Shown: positions 1 through 6,176, counted from the stretch's first letter. The stretch: 7,169 nt of DNA from Phyllobacteriaceae bacterium (GCA_012517025.1 JAAYVT010000392.1:1-7169); one strand, 5' to 3'. Notes: generated by a model from the letters alone, not told the origin. Program-made: numbers and translations.

Positions 1-1088
1 GCATCCTCGGGTTGGCGCTGATCGGGCTGGTCGGCGCGGTGCTCGGCGTCTGGCTGGTGTTCATGCGCGATCCCGGCGGCGGCGAGCCGCAGGCCGTGGT
101 CAAGCTCGACCGCTCCGACACCGGCATCCCGAAGAGCGACGTCGCCGTCGCCGAGCCGCCGCGCGAACCCGGTGCCGCCGGTGCCGACGCCCCGGCGCAG
201 CAGGGCGTCTCCGAGGTCGCTCCCGTCCCCGGCAAGGGCCTCGAGCCGGTGCCGGCGCGCCGCGTTCCCGAGGTCGCCGAGGGCCAGCCGCTGTCCACCC
301 AGCCGGTGCCGCGCGTCGCCGAGAAGACCCGCTGGGGCCTTCTGCCGCGCATCGCCTCCGACGGCACCCGCCCGCTCGACGTCTATGCCCGTCCGGTGCC
401 GCGCCGGCCGCAGGCGGTGCCCCGCGTCGTGCTGATCGTCGGTGGCCTCGGCATCTCGCAGACCTCGACGCAAGAGGCGCTGCGCGTCCTCGGCCCCGAC
501 GTCACCCTCGCCTTCGCCCCCTACGGCGCGAGCCTCGATCGCTGGATGCAGAAGGCGCGCGCCGACGGCCACGAGCTGCTGCTGCAGATCCCGATGGAGC
601 CCTTCGACTATCCCGACAACGACCCCGGTCCGCAGACCCTGCTGGTGAACGCCCCCACCGACGCCAACACCGACCGGCTGATGACGTCGCTCGCCCGGCT
701 CACCAACTACGTCGGCATCGTCAACTACATGGGCGCCCGCTACACCGCCGACCCGACCGCCCTCGCCGCCACCCTGACCGAGCTCGGCCGGCGCGGCCTG
801 ATGTACGTCGACGACGGCTCGTCGTCGCGATCGACTGCCGAGGCCACCGCCCGCACCACCCATGTGCCCTTCGCCCGCGCCGATCTGGTGATCGACGAGA
901 TCAGCCGCGACGACGCCATCCGCGCCCGCCTGACCCAGCTCGAGCAGATCGCCCGGACCAAGGGCGTCGCCGTCGGCACCGCCTCGGCCCTGCCGATCTC
1001 GCTCAAGGCGCTGCAGACCTGGATCCAGACCCTCGACAGCCGAGGCTTGGTGCTGGTGCCGGTCAGCGCCGTGGCCGGTCAGGGGTGA
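1..1088 (+). CDS. Divergent polysaccharide deacetylase family protein (DUF610/YibQ-like), 5' partial
   Basis: The frame is open to the left edge, so the start lies outside the window and 361 residues are visible, read from base 3. Residues 1-21 form one hydrophobic segment (ILGLALIGLVGAVLGVWLVF), a probable membrane anchor or uncleaved signal. A Pro/Ala/Val-rich linker follows to about residue 138, then the DUF610 domain to the C-terminus. The domain shows VTLAFAPYG, the hallmark GHELLLQIPMEPFDYP with PDNDPGPQTLL, YMGARYT, RGLMYVDDGSS and a final RGLVLVPVSA. The family is a NodB-related fold, thought to act in the periplasm, with poorly defined substrates. The usual first-motif acidic residue (DDxG) reads VGGLG here at about 146-150, so metal-dependent hydrolysis is uncertain. 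The gene converges on nadD, with 13 bp between stop codons. Family assignment is firm; biochemical role is not. Confidence 0.9.
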   Translation, partial: ILGLALIGLVGAVLGVWLVFMRDPGGGEPQAVVKLDRSDTGIPKSDVAVAEPPREPGAAGADAPAQQGVSEVAPVPGKGLEPVPARRVPEVAEGQPLSTQPVPRVAEKTRWGLLPRIASDGTRPLDVYARPVPRRPQAVPRVVLIVGGLGISQTSTQEALRVLGPDVTLAFAPYGASLDRWMQKARADGHELLLQIPMEPFDYPDNDPGPQTLLVNAPTDANTDRLMTSLARLTNYVGIVNYMGARYTADPTALAATLTELGRRGLMYVDDGSSSRSTAEATARTTHVPFARADLVIDEISRDDAIRARLTQLEQIARTKGVAVGTASALPISLKALQTWIQTLDSRGLVLVPVSAVAGQG

Positions 1089-1105
1089 GGCCGCGCCGGC
1101 CTCAC
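1085..1105. terminator. Perfect hairpin holding both convergent stop codons (candidate bidirectional terminator)
   Basis: GTGAGGCCG (1085-1093) and CGGCCTCAC (1097-1105) form a perfect 9-bp stem with a 3-nt CGC loop. The left arm carries the TGA of the deacetylase gene (1086-1088) and the right arm the complement of the nadD TGA (1102-1104). No T-tract follows on either strand, so this is not a classical intrinsic terminator. It may block colliding transcription, act with Rho, or stabilise 3' ends. The inverted repeat is seen; the function is inferred. Confidence 0.5.
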
Positions 1106-1758
1106 ACGCCGATGCCGCGCCGTCGGAGCTCGGTCGACGACAGCGCCGAGCGCGGCCCGTGCAGGACCACCCAGGCCGGCGCCGGCCGCATCGCCAGCCC
1201 CGCCGCGTCGATCTCCGCCACCCGCGCTCCGGCGAAGGCCAACGCCGCCGGCGCCGACAGCGGTGTCGTCGAGGCGTCCGGCCGATCGACCACCGCCATC
1301 GGCAACGCCGTGACGATGCGCCGCCACTGTTGCCAGCGGTGGAAGCTCGCCAGATTGTCGGCTCCCATCACCCAGACGAAGCGCACCTCCGGCCGTCGCG
1401 TCACCAGCCGCTCGACCGTCCGCCACGTGTAGGGCGAGCCGAACGCCGCCTCGAAGGCGGTCACGGTGATGCGCGGATCGTCGAAGAGCCGCCGCGCCGC
1501 GTCGAGACGACGCGACAGCGAGGGAAGGCCGGCGCGTTCCTTGAGCGGATTGCCCGGCGTCACCAGCACCCACAGCCGATCGAGCCCGAGCCGGGCGATC
1601 GCCGTCCGCGCCACGTGCAGATGGCCGAGATGCGGCGGGTTGAACGAACCGCCGAAGAGCCCGACCTTCAACCCCGCCGTCGTCGGCGGCACCAGGAGAT
1701 CCCCTCGCGCCGGGCCGATCGTCGCGCCGCCGAGAGGGTCTCCGGCCGCGGCGGCCAT
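1102..1758 (-). CDS. nadD: Nicotinate-nucleotide adenylyltransferase NadD
   Basis: NadD joins nicotinate mononucleotide and ATP to give deamido-NAD, the penultimate step of NAD synthesis, in the cytoplasm. The 218-aa frame shows the nucleotidyltransferase signature GGSFNPPHLGH at 36-46, TPGNPLK at 67-73, MGADNLASFHRW at 131-142 and the C-terminal SSTELR at 207-212, a variant of the family's ISSTxxR phosphate-binding motif. The chosen ATG shares one base with the proA stop (TGATG), which suggests coupled translation, but no Shine-Dalgarno sequence precedes it. A GTG at 1692 with GAGGGG 8 nt upstream would give a 196-aa protein whose GGSFNPPH lies closer to the N-terminus, so the start is unsettled. 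It is the last gene of proB-proA-nadD. The rsfS and rlmH genes that usually follow in alphaproteobacteria are absent. Confidence 0.94.
   Translation of the reverse strand: MAAAAGDPLGGATIGPARGDLLVPPTTAGLKVGLFGGSFNPPHLGHLHVARTAIARLGLDRLWVLVTPGNPLKERAGLPSLSRRLDAARRLFDDPRITVTAFEAAFGSPYTWRTVERLVTRRPEVRFVWVMGADNLASFHRWQQWRRIVTALPMAVVDRPDASTTPLSAPAALAFAGARVAEIDAAGLAMRPAPAWVVLHGPRSALSSTELRRRGIGV
1701..1706 (-). promoter_or_regulatory. Shine-Dalgarno candidate for an alternative nadD start
   Basis: GAGGGG lies 8 nt upstream of a GTG codon (1690-1692) that is in frame with nadD. This is a better ribosome-binding arrangement than the one at the upstream ATG (1756-1758), which has no purine-rich sequence before it and would depend on re-initiation after proA. 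Confidence 0.4.
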
Positions 1759-3047
1759 CAGGGCCGGGTCTGCCCGGTGCCGGTGACCCGGTACTTGAAC
1801 GACACCAGTTGATCGACGCCGACCGGTCCGCGCGCGTGCATCTTGCCGGTGGCGATGCCGATCTCCGCCCCCATGCCGAATTCGCCGCCGTCGGCGAACT
1901 GGGTCGAGGCGTTCAACAGCAGGATCGCCGAATCGATCTCGTTCAGGAACCGCGCCGCCGTCGCCGGGTTCTCGGTGACGATTGCCTCGGTGTGGTGCGA
2001 GCCGTAATGCTCGACGTGCGCGATCGCCCCGTCGACCCCGTCGACCAGCGCGACCGAGATGATCGCGTCGAGATATTCGGTCGACCAATCGGCTTCGTTC
2101 GCCGGCTTCATCTCCGGCAGCAGCGCCCGCACCTCGTCCGGGGCGCGGATCTCGCAGCCCTTCTCGGCGAGCGCCGTCACGATCGGCGCGAGATGCGTCG
2201 CCGCGCAGGCGCGATCGACCAGCAGCGTTTCCGCCGCGCCGCAGATGCCGGTGCGCCGGAGCTTGGCGTTGAGGACGATCTTCACCGCCATGTCGAGATC
2301 GGCCTCGCGGTCGACGTAGACGTGGCAGATGCCCTCGAGATGGGAGAACACCGGCACCCGCGCCTCGCTCTGGACGCGCGCCACCAGCGACTTGCCGCCG
2401 CGCGGCACGATCACGTCGATCGCGCCCGAGAGCCCGCCGAGCATCAGCCCGACCGCCGCACGATCCGCCGTCGGCACCAGCTGCACCGCGTCCGCCGGCA
2501 GGCCGGCGGCGACGAGGCCGCGCCCGAGCGCCGCGACGATCGCGCTCGACGAACGCAGCGCGTCGGAACCGCCGCGCAGGATCGCGGCGTTGCCGGCCTT
2601 CAGGCACAAGGCGCCGGCGTCGGCGGTGACGTTCGGTCGGCTCTCGTAGATGATGCCGATGACGCCGAGCGGCGTCGCCACCCGCTCGATGTGCAGCCCG
2701 TTCGGGCTATCCCAGGCGGCGAGCACCCGGCCGACCGGATCGCCGAGCCCGGCGATGTCCTCGAGCCCCTTGGCCATCGCCTCGATGCGATCGTCGGTGA
2801 GCACCAGCCGGTCGATGAACGAGCCGGAAAGCCCCTTCGCCTTCCCGTCGGCGACGTCGAGGGCGTTGGCGGCGAGGATCGCGTCGCGTGCCGCCCGGAT
2901 CTCCCCGGCCATGGCGAGGAGCGCGGCGTTCTTCGCCGCAGTCGGCGCGAGCGCGAGGGCCCGCGCGGCGCGCCGCGCCCGCTCGCCGATCTCCGCCATC
3001 ACCGTCTCGACCGAGCCGGTCGCCTGTTTCTCCAGCGCCGCCATCAT
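1758..3047 (-). CDS. proA: Glutamate-5-semialdehyde dehydrogenase (gamma-glutamyl phosphate reductase) ProA
   Basis: ProA reduces gamma-glutamyl phosphate to glutamate-5-semialdehyde with NADPH, the second step of proline synthesis. The 429-aa product is close to the usual length of about 420 and shows the aldehyde dehydrogenase-like fold throughout: PLGVIGIIYESRPNVT at 126-141, AGNAAILRGGSDA at 151-163, SHLEGICHVYVD at 235-246, the catalytic cysteine C269 in RTGICGAAE (265-273), EYLDAIISVALVD at 324-336 and EFGMGAEIGIATGKMHARGP at 389-408. Two ATGs stand in tandem at the start. The first (3047) overlaps the proB stop by four bases and the second (3044) by one. GAGG at 3053-3056 is 5 nt from the first and 8 nt from the second. 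Substrate channelling with ProB is known for the pathway, and the overlap fits matched expression. Confidence 0.97.
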   Translation of the reverse strand: MMAALEKQATGSVETVMAEIGERARRAARALALAPTAAKNAALLAMAGEIRAARDAILAANALDVADGKAKGLSGSFIDRLVLTDDRIEAMAKGLEDIAGLGDPVGRVLAAWDSPNGLHIERVATPLGVIGIIYESRPNVTADAGALCLKAGNAAILRGGSDALRSSSAIVAALGRGLVAAGLPADAVQLVPTADRAAVGLMLGGLSGAIDVIVPRGGKSLVARVQSEARVPVFSHLEGICHVYVDREADLDMAVKIVLNAKLRRTGICGAAETLLVDRACAATHLAPIVTALAEKGCEIRAPDEVRALLPEMKPANEADWSTEYLDAIISVALVDGVDGAIAHVEHYGSHHTEAIVTENPATAARFLNEIDSAILLLNASTQFADGGEFGMGAEIGIATGKMHARGPVGVDQLVSFKYRVTGTGQTRP

Positions 3048-4165
3048 TCCCCCCTCATGACCATGTGGTCGCGATGGATCATCTCCTTGCGACCGGTATA
3101 TCCGAGGATCGCCTCGATTTCATGGGTCTTGCGCCCCAGGATCAGCTCCGCGTCGGCGAGATCGAAGGCGGTGAGGCCGCGTCCGAGATCCTCGCCCTCC
3201 GGACCGACGATGCGGATGGTGTCGCCGCGATGGAAGTGCCCCTCGACGCGGGTGCAACCCGCCGGCAACAGGCTCTTGCCCGAGTGCAACGCGCGCACCG
3301 CGCCGGCGTCGACGTGCACCGCGCCGCGCTCGTCGAGCGAGCCGGCGATCCACTTCTTGCGCGCCGTCACCGGATCGGCGGAGGCGAGGAACCACGTCGC
3401 CGGTTCGCCCTTGGAGATCGCGGCGAGCGGCGACAACCGCTTGCCGAGCGTGATCACCATCGCGGTGCCGCCCTCGGTGGCGATCTTGCCGGCGTCGATT
3501 TTGGTCTTCATGCCGCCGCGCGACAGTTCCGATCCCGCGCCGCCGGCCATCGCTTCGATCTCCGGGGTGATCTTCTCGACCAGCGGGATCAGCTTCGCGT
3601 CCGGATCGTGCTGCGGCGGGGCGGTGTAGAGCCCGTCGATGTCGGAGAGCAGCACCAGACAGTCGGCCCCGACCATGGTGGCGACCCGCGCCGCCAGCCG
3701 ATCGTTGTCGCCATAACGGATCTCGGTGGTCGCCACCGTGTCGTTCTCGTTGATGATCGGGATCGCCTTGTGCTCGATCAACGTCCCGAGGGTGGCCCGC
3801 GCGTTGAGATAACGCCGCCGATCCTCGGTGTCGTCGAGGGTGAGGAGGACCTGCGCGGCGGTGAAGCCGTGACTGCCGAGGATCTCCGAATAGGCCCGCG
3901 CCAACGCGATCTGGCCGACCGAGGCCGCCGCCTGGCTCTCCTCCAGCGCCAGCTTGCGCTTCGGCAGGCCGAGCCGGCCGCGCCCGAGCGCGATCGCTCC
4001 GGAGGAGACGAGCAGCACCTCCCGCCCCTCCTTCATCAACCGCGCCACGTCGGCGGCGAGGCTCTCCAGCCACGGCCAATGGATGTCGCCGGTGGCGCGA
4101 TCGACCAGCAGGGCCGAGCCGATCTTGACGACGATGCGATGATGGGATTCGAGACGGCGGATCAT
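3044..4165 (-). CDS. proB: Glutamate 5-kinase ProB
   Basis: ProB phosphorylates glutamate with ATP to gamma-glutamyl phosphate, the first and proline-inhibited step of proline synthesis. The 373-aa protein matches the two-domain family length (about 370). The amino-acid kinase domain covers about 8-260, with VVKIGSALLVD at 12-22, VSSGAIALGRGRLGL at 53-67, INENDTVATTEIRYGDNDRL at 138-157, LLSDIDGLYT at 172-181 and RGGMKTKIDAGKIAT at 216-230. A PUA domain follows at about 280-360 and includes LHSGKSLLPAGC (293-304). The ATG at 4165 was chosen because GAGG lies 10 nt upstream and family homology begins just after it. An in-frame ATG at 4249 would add 28 non-homologous residues. The stop overlaps the proA start. 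An own promoter is possible in the 118-bp gap after obgE. Confidence 0.97.
   Translation of the reverse strand: MIRRLESHHRIVVKIGSALLVDRATGDIHWPWLESLAADVARLMKEGREVLLVSSGAIALGRGRLGLPKRKLALEESQAAASVGQIALARAYSEILGSHGFTAAQVLLTLDDTEDRRRYLNARATLGTLIEHKAIPIINENDTVATTEIRYGDNDRLAARVATMVGADCLVLLSDIDGLYTAPPQHDPDAKLIPLVEKITPEIEAMAGGAGSELSRGGMKTKIDAGKIATEGGTAMVITLGKRLSPLAAISKGEPATWFLASADPVTARKKWIAGSLDERGAVHVDAGAVRALHSGKSLLPAGCTRVEGHFHRGDTIRIVGPEGEDLGRGLTAFDLADAELILGRKTHEIEAILGYTGRKEMIHRDHMVMRGE
3048..3056 (-). promoter_or_regulatory. Strong Shine-Dalgarno sequence of proA inside proB
   Basis: GAGGGGGGA directly abuts the tandem ATGATG of proA and lies within the last codons of proB. The purine run serves either ATG, so translation start is ambiguous by one codon, with no effect on function expected. 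Confidence 0.6.
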
Positions 4166-4175
4166 GTCGGAGAGA

Positions 4176-4179
4176 CCTC
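4176..4179 (-). promoter_or_regulatory. Shine-Dalgarno site that fixes the proB start
   Basis: GAGG, extended to GAGGT, sits 10 nt before the ATG at 4165. It supports this start over the in-frame ATG at 4249, whose extension would run through the candidate promoter. Confidence 0.55.
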
Positions 4180-4221
4180 GAGGGACGCGACGCCCCCTCC
4201 CGCACCACGCGGATCGGCTGG

Positions 4222-4249
4222 CCTTAGCGGCGAACCGACGGCGGATCAA
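4222..4249 (-). promoter_or_regulatory. Weak candidate sigma70-type promoter for proB-proA-nadD
   Basis: TTGATC (4244-4249) and CTAAGG (4222-4227) are separated by 16 nt, downstream of a hairpin in the obgE-proB gap. The -35 matches TTGACA at four of six positions and the -10 is poor. Position suits an independent proline/NAD transcription unit, but the match alone is weak. Confidence 0.28.
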
Positions 4250-4272
4250 GCCTCTCGCGGCGCGCGAGAGGC
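4250..4272 (-). terminator. Hairpin after obgE (terminator- or attenuator-like, no U-run)
   Basis: GCCTCTCGCG (4250-4259) and CGCGAGAGGC (4263-4272) are exact inverted repeats: a 10-bp stem with a 3-nt loop, 11 nt past the obgE stop. On the minus strand it is followed by TTGATCCGCC, only two T residues, so classical intrinsic termination is doubtful. It could reduce read-through from obgE into proB or protect the 3' end of the obgE mRNA. Confidence 0.5.
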
Positions 4273-4283
4273 GCGGGAAAGCG

Positions 4284-5327
4284 TCACGGTCGCCAGGTCT
4301 CGGCCTTGGCCGCGGGCACTTCGAGATCTTCGGCCGCGTCGGCCTGATCGATCGCCCGGCGCAGCGCCCTGAGCGCCTTCTCGACGTTCTCGCCGGTCGG
4401 CGACGACAGCTGCAGCGGCACCCGCCGCGCCGCCTTCTTGAGCGCCGCCGCCTTGGTCTCGCGCTCCTCGACCGAAAGGCTGTCGACCTTGGTCAGCGCC
4501 ACGATCTCGGGCTTCTGGGCGAGCCCGCCGCCATAGGCCTTGAGCTCGCGACGGATCACCTTGTAGGCCTCCGCGACGTCGTCCTGGGTGCCGTCGACCA
4601 GATGCAGCAGCACCCGGCAACGCTCGACGTGACCGAGGAAGCGATCGCCGAGCCCCAGCCCCTCGTGCGCCCCCTCGATCAGCCCGGGAATGTCGGCGAG
4701 CACGAACTCGCGCCCGTCGACCCGGACGACGCCGAGGCCGGGATGCAGCGTGGTGAAGGGATAGTCGGCGATCTTCGGCTTGGCCGAGGTGACGGCGGCC
4801 AGGAACGTCGACTTGCCGGCGTTGGGCAGACCGACCAGACCGGCGTCGGCGATCAGCTTGAGCCGCAGCCACAGCCACTTCTCCTCGCCCTCCTCGCCGG
4901 GATTGGCGCGCCGCGGCGCCCGATTGGTCGAGGACTTGAAGCGATCGTTGCCGAAACCGCCGTTGCCGCCGCGCGCCAGCAGCACCCGCTCGCCGACCTC
5001 GGTCATGTCGGCGACCAGCGTCTCGCCGTCCTCCTCGAGGATCTCGGTGCCCTTCGGCACCTTCAGCACGATGTCGTCGCCCTTGGCGCCGTGACGGTTG
5101 CGGCCCATGCCGTGCTGGCCGGTCGCCGCCTTGAAGTGCTGCTGATAGCGGTAGTCGATCAGAGTGTTGAGCCCGTCGACGCATTCGACCCAGACGTCGC
5201 CGCCGCGCCCACCGTCGCCGCCGTCCGGACCACCGAACTCGATGAACTTCTCGCGTCGGAACGACACGCAGCCCGCCCCGCCGTTGCCGGACCGGACGAA
5301 GACCTTGGCCTGATCGAGAAACTTCAT
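4284..5327 (-). CDS. obgE: GTPase ObgE/CgtA, ribosome assembly and stress regulator
   Basis: Obg is an essential, slowly hydrolysing GTPase that binds the 50S subunit late in assembly and is linked to (p)ppGpp signalling and cell-cycle control, including in Caulobacter. The 347-aa product has the glycine-rich Obg fold at about 1-157, beginning MKFLDQAKVFVRSGNGG and including GGPDGGDGGRGGDV (32-45) and ARGGNGGFGN (118-127). The G domain follows: G1 GLPNAGKST 166-174, G2 region FTTLHPG 191-197, G3 ADIPGLIEG 211-219, G4 TKVD 279-282 and G5 SSPTG 308-312. The tail is short and acidic, with no OCT domain, as is common in Proteobacteria. The ATG has GAGGTG with GAGG 6 nt upstream. It lies 72 bp after the GNAT gene. 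Position near rplU-rpmA is conserved in many bacteria. Confidence 0.98.
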   Translation of the reverse strand: MKFLDQAKVFVRSGNGGAGCVSFRREKFIEFGGPDGGDGGRGGDVWVECVDGLNTLIDYRYQQHFKAATGQHGMGRNRHGAKGDDIVLKVPKGTEILEEDGETLVADMTEVGERVLLARGGNGGFGNDRFKSSTNRAPRRANPGEEGEEKWLWLRLKLIADAGLVGLPNAGKSTFLAAVTSAKPKIADYPFTTLHPGLGVVRVDGREFVLADIPGLIEGAHEGLGLGDRFLGHVERCRVLLHLVDGTQDDVAEAYKVIRRELKAYGGGLAQKPEIVALTKVDSLSVEERETKAAALKKAARRVPLQLSSPTGENVEKALRALRRAIDQADAAEDLEVPAAKAETWRP

Positions 5328-5342
5328 CTCACACCTCGTCTC

Positions 5343-5367
5343 GCTCCCGCACCGCCGGCGCGGGAGC
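5343..5367 (-). repeat. Inverted repeat just upstream of the obgE ribosome-binding site
   Basis: GCTCCCGC (5343-5350) and GCGGGAGC (5360-5367) form an exact 8-bp stem around a 9-nt loop that contains the palindrome GCCGGC. The stem ends 6 nt before GAGG of obgE. It could be a 3' structure of the GNAT message or modulate access to the obgE start. No T-run follows. Confidence 0.45.
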
Positions 5368-5385
5368 CTTCCGGAGTTTCGACCG

Positions 5386-5401
5386 GACGACGGCCGTCGT
5401 C
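5386..5401. repeat. 16-bp perfect palindrome overlapping the GNAT stop codon
   Basis: GACGACGGCCGTCGTC reads the same on both strands and includes two bases of the GNAT stop (5400-5402). As RNA it would fold to a 6-bp stem with a GGCC loop. As DNA it has the symmetry of a dimeric-protein site. The sequence does not tell which, and GC-rich DNA produces such palindromes by chance more often than average. Confidence 0.4.
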
Positions 5402-5999
5402 ACGCGCCGACGGCGGTCTTCGCCCAATTGCGGATCGACGTCCAGATCGAACGCTCCAACCGGAAGCGTTCGATCGGCACCAGACCGCGATGATAGAGCG
5501 ACGGCCCCATGCCCTGCCCGGCATACTGGAAACCGCACTTCTCCAGCACCCGCCGCGACGCCCCGTTGGTGACCCGCGCCGTCGCCGCCAGCGCCCCGGC
5601 CCCCAGCGCCTCGAAGGCGTGATCGCACAGCGCCTGCGCCGCCTCGGTGGCGAGCCCCTGGTTCCAATACGGCCGGCCGATCCAATACCCCAGGACGTGG
5701 CGCTCGCCGTCGCGCGGCATCAGCCCGACCATGCCGACGAAGGCCGCCGCCTCGTCCTTCAGATAGAGCCCGAGGTTCCACCGCGTCGGCCCCTCCTCGA
5801 CGTTGTCGACGAAGGCGAGCGCGTCGTCGAGACGGTAGGGATGCGGCATGCTCGACAGGTTCTCGGCCACCGCGACGTCGTTCGCCAACTCGGCGATGCG
5901 CGTCGCGTCGGCCCGGACCGGGCGCCTCAGGATCAGCCGCGGCGTCTCGACGACGAGGCCGGGCAGCCGTTCGGGTGGGATTTCGGCCGTCGCACTCAT
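5400..5999 (-). CDS. GNAT family N-acetyltransferase, RimJ/RimL type (Acetyltransf_3)
   Basis: GNAT enzymes move an acetyl group from acetyl-CoA to an amine; RimJ/RimL members act on N-termini of ribosomal proteins, but many relatives have other substrates. The 199-aa protein starts with the typical TPRLILRRPVRADATRIAEL (19-38). It has GYWIGRPYWNQGLATEA at 104-120, whose NQGLATEA is the acetyl-CoA pyrophosphate-binding motif, and VTNGASRRVLEKCGF at 143-157, the conserved asparagine/CGF segment. The ATG at 5999 has GGAGGAG 7 nt upstream. The frame stays open to 6134, but that extension would cover the rpmA terminator and shows no homology. A GNAT gene between rpmA and obgE is usual in Hyphomicrobiales, and its setting among ribosome genes makes a translation-related substrate plausible but unproven. 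Confidence 0.9.
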   Translation of the reverse strand: MSATAEIPPERLPGLVVETPRLILRRPVRADATRIAELANDVAVAENLSSMPHPYRLDDALAFVDNVEEGPTRWNLGLYLKDEAAAFVGMVGLMPRDGERHVLGYWIGRPYWNQGLATEAAQALCDHAFEALGAGALAATARVTNGASRRVLEKCGFQYAGQGMGPSLYHRGLVPIERFRLERSIWTSIRNWAKTAVGA

Positions 6000-6006
6000 G
6001 GTTCGG

Positions 6007-6013
6007 CTCCTCC
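6007..6013 (-). promoter_or_regulatory. Consensus Shine-Dalgarno site fixing the GNAT start
   Basis: GGAGGAG lies 7 nt upstream of the ATG at 5999 and is among the best ribosome-binding sites in the window. It rules against the upstream in-frame ATG at 6134. Confidence 0.7.
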
Positions 6014-6019
6014 GTGTCC

Positions 6020-6035
6020 GCCGCCTTGAGGCGGC
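6020..6035 (-). repeat. Short hairpin upstream of the GNAT ribosome-binding site
   Basis: GCCGCC (6020-6025) and GGCGGC (6030-6035) form a 6-bp stem with a 4-nt loop between the rpmA terminator and the GNAT Shine-Dalgarno site. It may be a 5' stabilising structure on a read-through transcript. No role can be shown from sequence. Confidence 0.35.
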
Positions 6036-6041
6036 ATGGGG

Positions 6042-6083
6042 AAAAAAACGAAAGAGGGAAAGATGGTGCCCCATCTCCCCTCT
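6042..6083 (-). terminator. Rho-independent terminator of the rplU-rpmA operon
   Basis: Read on the minus strand, AGAGGG (6078-6083) pairs with CCCTCT (6053-6058) and AGATGG (6071-6076) with CCATCT (6061-6066), leaving a GGCA loop and a small internal G/TT mismatch. The stem is followed by TTTCG and then seven T residues (6042-6048). It lies about 95 nt past the rpmA stop. The long stem plus U-tract make this the only classical intrinsic terminator in the window. It separates the ribosomal protein genes from GNAT-obgE. Confidence 0.8.
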
Positions 6084-6149
6084 CGCATTTCCCGCAACCC
6101 GGGAGCCGAGATTCAGCGGATCGCGCAGATCCACCGGGTCGATGGGACA

Positions 6150-6176
6150 CCGGCGGATCTCGAGATCATTCGCCGG
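6150..6176 (-). repeat. Hairpin immediately after the rpmA stop
   Basis: CCGGCG (6150-6155) pairs with CGCCGG (6171-6176). Inside lies the 12-bp palindrome GATCTCGAGATC (6156-6167), with an ATT bulge at 6168-6170. In total about 10 bp of stem close a TCGA loop, one base past the rpmA stop codon. There is no T-run, so it more likely serves 3'-end protection or is incidental than terminates. Confidence 0.45.

Noticed and set aside
1102..2607. 501-aa minus-strand frame with nadD as its C-terminal part
   Set aside because: The upstream part is the proA region read in the wrong frame; it is only an open extension of the nadD frame, not a fusion protein.
1809..3629. 606-aa plus-strand frame opposite proA and proB
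   Set aside because: It spans two well-identified minus-strand genes, is dominated by Arg/Asp/Ala/His in the pattern of a reverse-complement shadow in GC-rich DNA, and contains no recognisable domain.
4166..4249. 28-residue N-terminal extension of ProB
   Set aside because: Its residues do not resemble the family, and a proper Shine-Dalgarno site precedes the ATG at 4165 where homology begins.
4164..6029. 621-aa plus-strand frame opposite obgE and GNAT
   Set aside because: It is an antisense shadow of two conserved genes plus both gaps, with Arg/Leu/Asp/Gln-rich low complexity and no ribosome-binding site or family match.
6000..6134. N-terminal extension of GNAT to the ATG at 6134
   Set aside because: The extension runs through the intrinsic terminator and lacks homology; the ATG at 5999 has a consensus Shine-Dalgarno site and the typical family N-terminus.
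6156..6167. GATCTCGAGATC as an operator site
   Set aside because: The palindrome is better explained as the inner part of the larger hairpin after rpmA, and no promoter lies beside it.
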